From CAYPXJ01 sp964414595 (GTDB lineage: Bacteria > Pseudomonadota > Alphaproteobacteria > Rickettsiales > CAIJLX01): a stretch of DNA of 12,694 bases. The DNA lies in the NCBI GenBank assembly GCA_964414595.1, contig CAYPXJ010000044.1:1-12694 (forward strand), given 5' to 3'. Position 1 is the first letter of the stretch; each line of letters starts with the position of its first letter. Positions 1 through 6,864 of this stretch are shown here, piece by piece. The position numbers were made by a program, and so were the translations under genes. The notes under the pieces are model-generated. The model was not told the DNA's origin, did no database searches, and worked only from the letters and a program-made list of their open reading frames with translations.

Positions 1-240
1 AAGCGCGCCGCGCTGAAAGCGATTGCAAATGATAAAACGCGTCCGATGGAAGAGCGTTTTGATGCGCAATTGCAACTGGCGAAGCTGCCGCGCAATGCTT
101 CCAAAGTGCGCATTCGCAACCGTTGCGAACTGACAGGCCGCGCCCGCGGTTACTACCGCAAATTGAAACTTTCACGCATTGTGCTGCGCGAATTGGCTTC
201 TAAAGGCCAGATTCCCGGTATGACCAAATCGAGCTGGTAA
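1..240 (+). CDS. rpsN: 30S ribosomal protein S14 (5' partial)
   Basis: Small-subunit ribosomal protein that sits in the 30S head and contacts 16S rRNA. The reading frame is already open at base 1 and runs 79 codons to a TAA at 238-240. The family's long form is about 101 residues, so roughly 22 N-terminal residues lie outside the window. The C-terminal half carries the S14 signature (RNRCELTGRARGYYRKLKLSR) and ends in the typical KSSW. No CxxC pairs are visible in this part, so it is the zinc-independent long form usual in Proteobacteria. An internal ATG at 46 is not the start, because conserved-looking S14 sequence continues upstream of it. It is followed after 9 bases by rpsH, in standard spc-operon order. 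Confidence 0.96.
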   Translation, partial: KRAALKAIANDKTRPMEERFDAQLQLAKLPRNASKVRIRNRCELTGRARGYYRKLKLSRIVLRELASKGQIPGMTKSSW

Positions 241-249
241 GAGGAAATT

Positions 250-645
250 ATGGCAATTAATGATGCAATTTCGGATATGATGGCGCGCATTAGAAATGCG
301 CAGCAGGCACGTCTTTCCTACACCGTTTCGCCGACATCGCGCATGCGTGTGAACGTTCTCGAAGTACTTAAGAAAGAGGGTTATATCCGCGATTATTCCG
401 AAACGGAAGAGGGCGGCAAAAAACAGCTCAAAATCGAACTGAAATATCTGGAAGGCCGGCCTGTGATTCAAAGCATGACCCGCCTTTCCAAACCGGGTTG
501 CCGTCGTTATTCGACGATTGAAAGCCTGCGTCCGTATTATAACGGGTTGGGTATTACGATTCTTTCGACATCCAAAGGCGTGGTTTCAGATCATGAAGCG
601 CGCAAGCTGAATGTCGGTGGCGAACTGATTTGCCAGGTATTCTAA
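250..645 (+). CDS. rpsH: 30S ribosomal protein S8
   Basis: Primary 16S rRNA-binding protein of the 30S platform (central domain, helix 21). The product is 131 residues, the normal family length. It opens with the S8 pattern DAISDMMARIRNAQ and ends with the conserved block NGLGITILSTSKGVVSDHEARKLNVGGELICQVF-type sequence that forms the rRNA-binding C-terminal domain. The ATG at 250 is set by a good ribosome binding site, GAGGA at 241-245, right after the rpsN stop. In E. coli S8 also represses the spc operon by binding mRNA around the rplX-rplE junction. That site would lie upstream of this window, so I cannot see whether the control exists here. Confidence 0.97.
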   Translation: MAINDAISDMMARIRNAQQARLSYTVSPTSRMRVNVLEVLKKEGYIRDYSETEEGGKKQLKIELKYLEGRPVIQSMTRLSKPGCRRYSTIESLRPYYNGLGITILSTSKGVVSDHEARKLNVGGELICQVF

Positions 646-667
646 TTAGAGAAACATAGAGGAAAAC

Positions 668-1201
668 ATGTCACGCGTAGGTAAACTTCCGGTTCCGATT
701 GCTTCCGGTCTTCAGGTGAAACTTGAAGGTCAGAAGATCACTGTGCAGGGTAAAACCGGCACCCTGAGCTATATTGCGCCGCGCGAAGTGACGCTGAAAG
801 TAGAAGATAACGCGGTGAAAGTGACGCCGGTGAATCTCTCCAAGCGCGCGCGTGCGATGTGGGGTCTTTCCCGCAACCTGATCAAGACCATGGTGCATGG
901 CCTTGATAAAGGTTATACCAAAACACTCGAGCTTGTAGGTGTGGGTTACCGCGCTGCTTTGCAAGGCAACGTGCTCAAACTCAACCTGGGTTTTAGCCAT
1001 GATGTAGATTATGCGATTCCGCAGGGCATCAAGGTTAACGTTCAGAAACAAACCATCATCGAAATCAGCGGTGTGGATAAACAGCAAGTAGGTCAAGTTG
1101 CGGCAGAGATTCGCCGTTTCCGTAAGCCTGAGCCTTATAAAGGCAAGGGTATTAAATACTCGGATGAAATCATTCTCCGTAAAGAAGGCAAGAAGAAATA
1201 G
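668..1201 (+). CDS. rplF: 50S ribosomal protein L6
   Basis: Large-subunit protein near the base of the L7/L12 stalk that contacts 23S rRNA by the sarcin-ricin loop. The product is 177 residues, the usual size. It starts MSRVGKLPVPI and shows the two tandem L6 folds, with the C-terminal signature PEPYKGKGIKYSDEII about 20 residues from the end, followed by a basic KEGKKK tail. The ATG is preceded by AGAGGA at 658-663 with a 4-base gap. It lies 22 bases after rpsH and 8 bases before rplR, so it is almost certainly co-transcribed with both. Confidence 0.97.
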   Translation: MSRVGKLPVPIASGLQVKLEGQKITVQGKTGTLSYIAPREVTLKVEDNAVKVTPVNLSKRARAMWGLSRNLIKTMVHGLDKGYTKTLELVGVGYRAALQGNVLKLNLGFSHDVDYAIPQGIKVNVQKQTIIEISGVDKQQVGQVAAEIRRFRKPEPYKGKGIKYSDEIILRKEGKKK

Positions 1202-1209
1202 GTAAGGCC

Positions 1210-1581
1210 ATGTCCAGAGCTAAAACGATCAAAAACAACGAAATTTTCGCTCGCCGCGCGAAGCGTAACCGCTTCAAGCTTAAGCAAGTTTCTGGCGGTA
1301 AGCTTCGTCTTTCCGTATTCCGTTCCGGCAAGCATATTCATGTGCAGCTAATCGATGACGCAAAAGGCGTGACGATTGCAGCGGCTTCTACGCTTGATAA
1401 AGATTTGAAACTGAAATCCACGCGTACGGTTGATGCTGCCAAAGAAGTGGGCAAGCTCATCGCAAAACGCGCGCAGGATAAAAAAGTGCAGGCTGTGGTG
1501 TTCGACCGCGGCGGTTATCTGTACCATGGTCGTATCAAGGCGCTGGCGGATGCCGCGCGTGAAGCTGGCCTCAAATTTTAA
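1210..1581 (+). CDS. rplR: 50S ribosomal protein L18
   Basis: L18 binds 5S rRNA and with L5 helps place it in the central protuberance of the 50S subunit. The product is 123 residues, ordinary for the family. The basic N-terminus (ARRAKRNRFKL) and the conserved ending FDRGGYLYHGRIKALADAAREAGLKF identify it. The start at ATG 1210 gives a normal N-terminus; the only purine-rich binding site is TAAGG at 1203-1207, just 2 bases from the ATG. That is closer than usual, so translation may be partly coupled to rplF, whose stop is only 8 bases upstream. Confidence 0.96.
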   Translation: MSRAKTIKNNEIFARRAKRNRFKLKQVSGGKLRLSVFRSGKHIHVQLIDDAKGVTIAAASTLDKDLKLKSTRTVDAAKEVGKLIAKRAQDKKVQAVVFDRGGYLYHGRIKALADAAREAGLKF

Positions 1582-1600
1582 TTAGGAGATAAAGAAAACT

Positions 1601-2161
1601 ATGTCGCGTGCAGCAGAAAATACCCAACAAAACGAAACCGCCGGTGAGATTGTCGATCGTCTGGTCGCTATCAACCGCGTGGCAAAAGTAGTGAAGGGTG
1701 GTCGCCGTTTTGGTTTTGCATCGCTCGTGATTTGCGGCGATGGTAAAGGTCGCGTTGGCTTCGGCACTGGCAAGGCGCGCGAAGTTATGGAATCCAAACA
1801 GAAAGCAACGGATGCAGCCCGCAAGCGCCTTGTGCGCGTGGCGCTGCGCGAAGGCCGCACGCTGCATCATGATGTTATTGGCCATTTCGGCTCCGGCCGC
1901 GTGGTGCTCCGTTCGGCACCTGCTGGTACGGGTATCATCGCAGGTGGTCCAATGCGCGCTATTTTCGAAGTGCTCGGCATTCAGGATATCGTAGCGAAAT
2001 CGATTGGTTCTTCGAACCCTTATAACATGGTTCGTGCAACCTTTGATGCGTTCAGCCGTATCCAGTCCCCGAAAGTGACGGCGTCCCGCCGCTCTAAAAA
2101 AGTAGGTGAGATTATCGGCCAGCGCGAAGCGAAAGAGGGAGAGACTCATGGCAAAAACTAA
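1601..2161 (+). CDS. rpsE: 30S ribosomal protein S5
   Basis: S5 lies on the solvent side of the 30S subunit near the mRNA entry channel and affects decoding accuracy. The product is 186 residues. The N-terminal double-stranded-RNA-binding-like domain is seen as IVDRLVAINRVAKVVKGG followed by RRFGFASLVICGDGKGRVG, and the C-terminal domain as REGRTLHHDV and AGTGIIAGGPMRA. AGGAG lies about 12 bases before the ATG, a slightly long gap. The last 14 bases overlap the start of rpmD (2148), which suggests coupled translation of the two. Confidence 0.97.
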   Translation: MSRAAENTQQNETAGEIVDRLVAINRVAKVVKGGRRFGFASLVICGDGKGRVGFGTGKAREVMESKQKATDAARKRLVRVALREGRTLHHDVIGHFGSGRVVLRSAPAGTGIIAGGPMRAIFEVLGIQDIVAKSIGSSNPYNMVRATFDAFSRIQSPKVTASRRSKKVGEIIGQREAKEGETHGKN

Positions 2162-2345
2162 CGCGGGTAAAATCAAAGTTACGCAGATTTACAGCCCGAG
2201 CCGCCGCCCGGAAGATCAGCGCGCAACGTTGATCGGCCTTGGCCTTAATAAACTGCACCGCTCGCGCGTGCTGGAAAATACGCCTGCTGTACAAGGCATG
2301 CTGAAAAAAGTAGCGCATCTGGTAAAAACAGAACCGGCTGCCTAA
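2148..2345 (+). CDS. rpmD: 50S ribosomal protein L30
   Basis: Small large-subunit protein, 65 residues, family-typical. The core IKVTQIYSPSRRPEDQRATLIGLGLNKLHRSRVLENTPAVQGM matches L30, in which GLGLNK(L/M)xRxRxLEDTP is the hallmark. The frame is open further upstream (an ATG at 2106), but the upstream part is only the shadow of rpsE. The start at 2148 gives the normal MAKT-type N-terminus and has GGGAGAG just before it. It overlaps rpsE by 14 bases. L30 is dispensable in some bacteria and lost in several reduced genomes, so its presence here argues against extreme genome reduction. Confidence 0.96.
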   Translation: MAKTNAGKIKVTQIYSPSRRPEDQRATLIGLGLNKLHRSRVLENTPAVQGMLKKVAHLVKTEPAA

Positions 2346-2371
2346 ATAGAATTTGGAATTGGAGTTTAGAT

Positions 2372-2899
2372 ATGACGACTGCACTGAATACGATTAAGGA
2401 ACCAAAGGGCGCACGTTACAAGTCGAAGCGTCTGGGCCGTGGCATCGGTTCGGGCAAAGGCAAAACCTGCGCGCGCGGCGGTAAAGGCCAGACAGCGCGT
2501 ACCGGTGTAGCAATCAATGGCTTTGAAGGCGGTCAGATGCCGATTCACCGCCGTTTGCCGAAGCGTGGTTTTAACAATACGCGCGGTACGGATTTCTATG
2601 TTGTGAATCTTGATGATTTGCAAAAAGCAGTAGAAGCAAAAAAATTCGATGCGAAAGCGGAAGTGAATGCGGAGGTTCTGCTCAAAGCAGGCTTGATTCG
2701 TAATCTGAACCAAGGTGTGAAAATTCTCGGTACGGGCGAACTCAAAACCGCGTTGAAGCTGAGCGTTGCGAAGGCCTCCGAATCCGCGAAACAGGCGGTG
2801 GAAAAAGCCGGTGGCAGCATCACCCTGGTGGAAAAAGCAGCAAAACCCGCTGCTGAACCCAAAGCAAACAAAGCTAAAGCATCCAAATCTGAAGCGTAA
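2372..2899 (+). CDS. rplO: 50S ribosomal protein L15
   Basis: Late-assembly large-subunit protein that threads a glycine- and arginine-rich N-terminus into 23S rRNA. The N-terminal half shows this clearly (KSKRLGRGIGSGKGKTCARGGKGQTAR and FEGGQMPIHRRLPKRGF), and the C-terminal half has the VKILGTGEL...AKQAVEKAGG segment. At 175 residues it is longer than the roughly 145-160 common in bacteria. The excess is a C-terminal tail from about residue 153, made mainly of Ala, Lys, Glu and Pro, which looks disordered. A ribosome binding site, TTGGAG at 2359-2364, supports the start at 2372. It sits between rpmD and secY as in most spc operons. Confidence 0.97.
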   Translation: MTTALNTIKEPKGARYKSKRLGRGIGSGKGKTCARGGKGQTARTGVAINGFEGGQMPIHRRLPKRGFNNTRGTDFYVVNLDDLQKAVEAKKFDAKAEVNAEVLLKAGLIRNLNQGVKILGTGELKTALKLSVAKASESAKQAVEKAGGSITLVEKAAKPAAEPKANKAKASKSEA

Positions 2900-2911
2900 G
2901 TCGAGGCTAAG

Positions 2912-4255
2912 ATGACCTCCGCTTCGGAAAAGATCGCCTCCCAGATGAATATCGGCCTGCTGGGTAAGGCTGACGAACTCAAGAAGCGTATTCTTTTCAC
3001 GCTTGGTGCGCTGATTGTTTACCGTATTGGCGCGTATATCCCGATTCCGGGTGTCGATTCCCGCATTGTGCACGAAATTTTCAGCAGCCAGGCCGGCGGC
3101 ATTTTGGATATGTTCAATATGTTTTCGGGCGGCGCGCTGGGGCGTATGACGATTTTTGCCCTCAACATCATGCCTTATATTACGGCATCGATTATTATGC
3201 AGCTGCTTACGGTGATGGTGCCGCAACTGGCGAATCTAAAAAAAGAGGGTGAGGCGGGGCGTAAGAAGATCAATCAATATACACGCTATGGCACGGTGGT
3301 GCTTGCCGCGTTTCAGGGTATGGGCATTGCTTTCTTCCTGGAGCGCTTAACAGGCCCTATGGGTGCGGCGGTTGCTGACCCGGGAATTTTCTTCCGCATT
3401 TGTACCGTTGTGACGCTGGTAGGTGGCACGCTTTTCCTGATGTGGTTGGGTGAGCAAATTACCTCACGCGGGATTGGTAATGGTATTTCGCTGATTATTT
3501 TCACCGGTATCGTTGCCGGTATGCCTGGCGCGCTTGCGCGTTTCTTCGAATTGGGCCGCAGAGGCGCGATTTCAGAGTTCTTGATTTTAGCGGTCATTGT
3601 AATGGCGATAGCGTTAGTAGCATTCATCGTATTTATGGAGCGGGCGCAACGCCGCATCGTGGTGCAGTATCCAAAACGCCAGGTTGGCAATAAAATGTTT
3701 GGTGGAGATGCGTCGCACTTGCCGCTCAAAATCAATATGTCGGGGGTGATTCCGCCGATTTTTGCAAGCTCCATCCTTCTATTCCCATTGACGCTGGCGA
3801 ATTTCAGCCAGGGTAAAGATATTGGCTGGATCGAAGTGTTGACGCGTTACCTTGCGCATGGCCAGCCGACCTATATCGCGCTCTATATAGCGGCGATCGT
3901 CTTTTTCTGCTTCTTTTACACCGCGCATGTTTTTAACCCTAATGAAACGGCAGAGAACTTGCGTAAATATGGTGGTTTTGTACCCGGCATTCGCCCTGGT
4001 AAAAACACCGCTGATTATTTGAACTATGTGCTTACGCGTTTGACGGTGATTGGCAGTATTTACCTTTCGTTTGTCTGCGTGATTCCGGAAATTATGATTT
4101 CTAAATACGGCATTCCTTTCTATCTCGGCGGCACAAGCTTGCTCATTACGGTAAACGTGATGATGGATACGGTTGCCCAGATGCAAGCGCATCTAATTTC
4201 GCACCAGTACGAAGGCTTAATGAAAAAAGCGCGTTTGGGGGCGTATCGTCGATGA
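2912..4255 (+). CDS. secY: Preprotein translocase subunit SecY
   Basis: Pore-forming subunit of the SecYEG channel in the inner membrane, through which unfolded secretory proteins pass and membrane proteins are inserted. The product is 447 residues, normal for the family, with hydrophobic segments spread over its length that fit a ten-helix protein. Visible family marks are the first helix (residues about 29-52, ending AYIPIPGVD), the plug and second-helix region GGILDMFNMFSGGAL...NIMPYITASIIMQLL, the cytoplasmic loop LKKEGEAGRKKINQYTRYGT, GIGNGISLIIF, and the late loop NPNETAENLRKYGGFVPGIRPG that contacts ribosome and SecA. GAGG at 2903-2906 sets the start. The stop overlaps the adk start by 4 bases (ATGA). 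Confidence 0.98.
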   Translation: MTSASEKIASQMNIGLLGKADELKKRILFTLGALIVYRIGAYIPIPGVDSRIVHEIFSSQAGGILDMFNMFSGGALGRMTIFALNIMPYITASIIMQLLTVMVPQLANLKKEGEAGRKKINQYTRYGTVVLAAFQGMGIAFFLERLTGPMGAAVADPGIFFRICTVVTLVGGTLFLMWLGEQITSRGIGNGISLIIFTGIVAGMPGALARFFELGRRGAISEFLILAVIVMAIALVAFIVFMERAQRRIVVQYPKRQVGNKMFGGDASHLPLKINMSGVIPPIFASSILLFPLTLANFSQGKDIGWIEVLTRYLAHGQPTYIALYIAAIVFFCFFYTAHVFNPNETAENLRKYGGFVPGIRPGKNTADYLNYVLTRLTVIGSIYLSFVCVIPEIMISKYGIPFYLGGTSLLITVNVMMDTVAQMQAHLISHQYEGLMKKARLGAYRR

Positions 4256-4824
4256 TTTTGATTCTTTTCGGCCCGCCAGGCGCGGGTAAAGGCACGCAGT
4301 GCAGCATTCTGGAAGAAAGAATCGGCATTCCTAAGCTTTCTACTGGGGATATTTTGCGTCAAGCCGTTGCGGATAAAACCCATGCGGGCAAGCAGGCCGA
4401 AGCGATTATGGCGCGTGGCGAATTAGTGCCGGATAGCGTGGTCATTCAAATTATTGGGGACCGTACATCTCAACCTGATTGCGGCAAAGGCTTTATTCTG
4501 GATGGTTTTCCGCGTACGGAAAAACAAGCAGCGGCATTGGATGAAATGCTGAAACAGCAAGGTCGCCAGGTGCATAAAGTCATTGCGTTTGATGTGAATG
4601 AGGAGGAGCTTCTCCGCCGCATTCTCAAACGCAGCAAAGAAGAAAACCGGGCGGATGATAACCCGGAAACCTTCCGCAAGCGTATGCAAAGTTATCATGC
4701 GCAGACGGCGCCGGTTTTGCACTACTATAAAGGGCAAAATCTGGTGGCGCATGTGGATGGGATGCAGGCAGTTGAGCAGGTGACTGCGCAGATTGGGAAA
4801 ATCCTCAATCTTCAGGCCGCATAA
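4252..4824 (+). CDS. adk: Adenylate kinase, short form
   Basis: Cytosolic enzyme that interconverts ATP + AMP and 2 ADP. The product is 190 residues. The P-loop is GPPGAGKGTQ (residues 7-16), the AMP-binding region includes LSTGDILR, and the conserved GFILDGFPRT follows. The LID is short: RILKRSKEENRADDNPETF joins directly, with no zinc-binding cysteines, as is common in alphaproteobacteria, where the enzyme is about 190 rather than 215 residues. Its ATG overlaps the secY stop as ATGA and has no convincing independent ribosome binding site, so translation is probably coupled to secY. In this group adk commonly occupies this slot between secY and rpsM. Confidence 0.97.
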   Translation: MILILFGPPGAGKGTQCSILEERIGIPKLSTGDILRQAVADKTHAGKQAEAIMARGELVPDSVVIQIIGDRTSQPDCGKGFILDGFPRTEKQAAALDEMLKQQGRQVHKVIAFDVNEEELLRRILKRSKEENRADDNPETFRKRMQSYHAQTAPVLHYYKGQNLVAHVDGMQAVEQVTAQIGKILNLQAA

Positions 4825-4854
4825 GTAGGGTAAAAAAAGAGGGCAGAAATTCGG

Positions 4855-4882
4855 TTGACTTCGGTTCAAAAGTGACTATATT
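4855..4882 (+). promoter_or_regulatory. Sigma70-type promoter for the alpha operon
   Basis: In the 110-base gap between adk and rpsM there is TTGACT at 4855-4860 and TATATT at 4877-4882, separated by 16 bases. Each hexamer matches the sigma70 consensus at five of six positions. Transcription would begin near 4889, giving a leader of about 45 bases rich in A before rpsM. A heptamer TTCGGTT occurs twice (4850-4856 and 4860-4866), exactly 10 bases apart, flanking the -35 box. No hairpin terminator for the upstream operon was seen, so read-through from adk is also possible. Confidence 0.8.
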
Positions 4883-4934
4883 TCCGGCCTCTTATTAGAA
4901 AAAACGACGAAAAACAGCGAAAAAAGGTAGATTT

Positions 4935-5312
4935 GTGGCACGCATAGCAGGTGTAAATATTCCTTCAGAAAAACGCGCATTGATCGCGCTGACCTATATT
5001 TATGGCATTGGCCGTACGCGTTCGGCTGAAATCCTTGCAAAAGCAGGCATTTCCGAAGAAAAGCGCGTGAATCAGCTTAATGAAGGCGAGCTTATTAAAA
5101 TCCGCGAAATTATTGATGCGGATTTTACGGTAGAGGGTGATCTTCGCCGTGAAGTGGCGATGAATATCAAGCGTCTGATGGATCTTGGCACGTATCGCGG
5201 TTTGCGTCATCGTAAGCGCCTGCCGGTTCGTGGCCAGCGTACGCACACCAACGCGCGTACCCGCAAAGGCAAAGCGAAGCCAATCGCAGGCAAGAAAAAA
5301 GTAACGAAATAA
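4935..5312 (+). CDS. rpsM: 30S ribosomal protein S13
   Basis: S13 lies in the 30S head, contacts the P-site tRNA and forms a bridge to the 50S subunit. The product is 125 residues. It begins MARIAGVNIPSEKR and contains the helix-two-turn-helix start (ALIALTYIYGIGRTRSAEIL) and the conserved RGLRHRKRLPVRGQRTHTNARTRKGK near the basic C-terminus. The start codon is GTG at 4935: no in-frame ATG fits, and the N-terminus aligns with the family at this point. An AAGG-like site (AAAAAGGT) precedes it. It is the first gene behind the 4855-4882 promoter. Confidence 0.97.
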   Translation: MARIAGVNIPSEKRALIALTYIYGIGRTRSAEILAKAGISEEKRVNQLNEGELIKIREIIDADFTVEGDLRREVAMNIKRLMDLGTYRGLRHRKRLPVRGQRTHTNARTRKGKAKPIAGKKKVTK

Positions 5313-5334
5313 CCCTTAAGGCAAGTTAGAATTT

Positions 5335-5775
5335 ATGGCAAAACCCGCAGCAGCAGCGAAAACGGAAAACACGAAAGACGTCAAGGGAGCGGCAGCCGCC
5401 GCACCGGCGAAAAAGAAACAGCGCAAAGCCGTGCCAATGGCGGTTGCGCATGTGAATGCGACGTTTAACAACACGATTGTGACGATTACTGACCCGCACG
5501 GCAACACGATTGCCCAGTCTTCCTCGGGCGCTCAAGGCTTCAAAGGTTCGCGCAAATCCACGCCGTATGCGGCGCAGGTTGCGGCGGAAGCGGCTGGTAA
5601 AAAAGCCCATGAGTATGGTGTAAAAACCATGGAAATTATTGTAAAAGGTCCTGGTTCGGGCCGTGAGTCGGCGCTGCGTGCGCTGCAAGCGGTTGGCTTT
5701 ACCATCACGACGATTCGTGATGTAACCCCGGTTCCTTTTAACGGCTGCCGCCCGCCTAAGCGCCGCCGCGTATAA
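5335..5775 (+). CDS. rpsK: 30S ribosomal protein S11 with extended N-terminus
   Basis: S11 sits on the 30S platform by the mRNA exit site and 16S rRNA helix 45 region. The core from about residue 38 is typical (HVNATFNNTIVTITD, then GFKGSRKSTPYAAQVAAE, then GPGSGRESALRAL) and the end is NGCRPPKRRRV. At 146 residues it exceeds the roughly 129 of E. coli: residues 1-36 are an Ala- and Lys-rich stretch with no counterpart of that length in the E. coli protein. The near-invariant PHNGCRPP motif reads PFNGCRPP here (His to Phe). The binding site is weak (AAGG at 5318-5321, 13 bases from the ATG). A later in-frame ATG near residue 35 would leave a shortened N-terminus, so 5335 is preferred. Confidence 0.95.
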   Translation: MAKPAAAAKTENTKDVKGAAAAAPAKKKQRKAVPMAVAHVNATFNNTIVTITDPHGNTIAQSSSGAQGFKGSRKSTPYAAQVAAEAAGKKAHEYGVKTMEIIVKGPGSGRESALRALQAVGFTITTIRDVTPVPFNGCRPPKRRRV

Positions 5776-5823
5776 TTGATAACAAATTTTTTTAGACACG
5801 TTTAACTTTGACAGGAGACTTCG

Positions 5824-6834
5824 GTGATTGCACGCAACTGGCGAGAACTTATTAAACCCTCCAAAATTGATATCGAAAACGAGCGCATTCATAAGAAGGC
5901 GACGATTACGGTAGAACCGCTGGAGCGTGGCTTTGGCCTGACGCTGGGTAACGCCCTGCGCCGTGTATTGCTTTCGTCGCTGCAAGGCGCGTCGGTGACC
6001 TCCATCAAAATCGAAGGTGTTCTGCATGAATTCTCTTCGCTTCCAGGTGTGCGCGAAGATATCACGGACATTATTTTGAACCTGAAATCACTTGCCGTGA
6101 AATCGGGTTCTTCTGAACGTAAGAAAATTTACATTAAAGCAACCGGCCCTGGTGAAGTGCGCGCAAGCAGCATTCAAACCGGCGCAGACGTAGAAGTGAT
6201 CGACCCCGATCTGCTTATTTGTACGCTCGATAAAGGCGCAAGCTTTAATGCGGAACTGACGGTGGAAATGGGCAAAGGTTACGTGCCTGCTTCGCAGCAA
6301 AAAACCGAAGATGCGCCGATTGGCCTGATTCCGGTGGATGCGCTGTTCAGCCCGGTGAAAAAAGTTTCCTACCGCGTGGAAGATGCGCGCGTGGGCCAAG
6401 TGACGGACTATGACAAACTGATCCTCACCGTTGAAACCGATGGTTCGATCAAGCCGGAAGATGCAGTCGCGTTTGCTGCAAAAATCCTGCAGGATCAACT
6501 CCAGGCCTTCATCAACTTCGAAGAAGTAGAAGAAGTGCAGGAGAAAGAAGAAGAGAAACTCAAATTCAACCCGAATTTGCTCAAGAAAGTCGACGAACTC
6601 GAACTTTCCGTGCGTTCGGCAAACTGCCTCAAGAACGACAATATCGTCTATATCGGCGATCTCGTTCGCAAGACGGAAGCCGAAATGCTGAAAACACCGA
6701 ATTTCGGTCGCAAGTCGCTCAATGAAATTAAAGAAGTTCTCGCCAGCATGGGCCTGCGCTTCGGTATGGAAATTGACGGCTGGCCGCCAGAGAATATTGA
6801 AGATCTCGCGAAGAAATTCGAAGATCCGTACTAA
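5824..6834 (+). CDS. rpoA: DNA-directed RNA polymerase subunit alpha
   Basis: Alpha dimerises to nucleate assembly of RNA polymerase, and its C-terminal domain reads upstream promoter DNA and contacts activators. The product is 336 residues. The N-terminal domain spans about residues 1-235, with the dimerisation helix TLGNALRRVLLSSLQG. An acidic linker rich in Glu (EEVEEVQEKEEEKL) leads to the C-terminal domain, which includes LELSVRSANCLKNDNI, with Arg264 in the position of E. coli Arg265 that touches UP-element DNA, and LKTPNFGRKSLNEIKEVL. The start codon is GTG at 5824, with a strong AGGAG at 5813-5817 six bases upstream. rpsD, which precedes rpoA in E. coli, is absent. Confidence 0.98.
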   Translation: MIARNWRELIKPSKIDIENERIHKKATITVEPLERGFGLTLGNALRRVLLSSLQGASVTSIKIEGVLHEFSSLPGVREDITDIILNLKSLAVKSGSSERKKIYIKATGPGEVRASSIQTGADVEVIDPDLLICTLDKGASFNAELTVEMGKGYVPASQQKTEDAPIGLIPVDALFSPVKKVSYRVEDARVGQVTDYDKLILTVETDGSIKPEDAVAFAAKILQDQLQAFINFEEVEEVQEKEEEKLKFNPNLLKKVDELELSVRSANCLKNDNIVYIGDLVRKTEAEMLKTPNFGRKSLNEIKEVLASMGLRFGMEIDGWPPENIEDLAKKFEDPY

Positions 6835-6864
6835 ACCGTTATTTTGCCTTAAAGGAAGGTATTT

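Noticed and set aside
2106..2147. ATG 2106 as the rpmD start
   Set aside because: The extra 14 residues are an Arg/Lys-rich shadow of the rpsE end; the start at 2148 has its own binding site and matches L30 length.
2366..3226. Long minus-strand open frame of 286 codons opposite rplO and secY
   Set aside because: It is a shadow of strongly supported genes, has an odd His/Phe/Arg-rich composition and no recognisable domain. The same applies to the minus-strand frames at 5326-6027, 6088-6912, 10135-10839 and 11302-12264.
5771..5776. Perfect TATAAT overlapping the rpsK stop codon, as a promoter for rpoA
   Set aside because: No -35-like hexamer lies 15-19 bases upstream; that DNA is the GC-rich end of rpsK (GCCGCCCG).
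5787..5793. Run of seven T after rpsK, as an intrinsic terminator
   Set aside because: No GC-rich hairpin directly precedes it, and rpoA and rplQ follow in the same operon.
5808..5813. TTGACA just before rpoA as a -35 box
   Set aside because: It overlaps the ribosome binding site of rpoA, and no -10-like hexamer follows at 15-19 bases.
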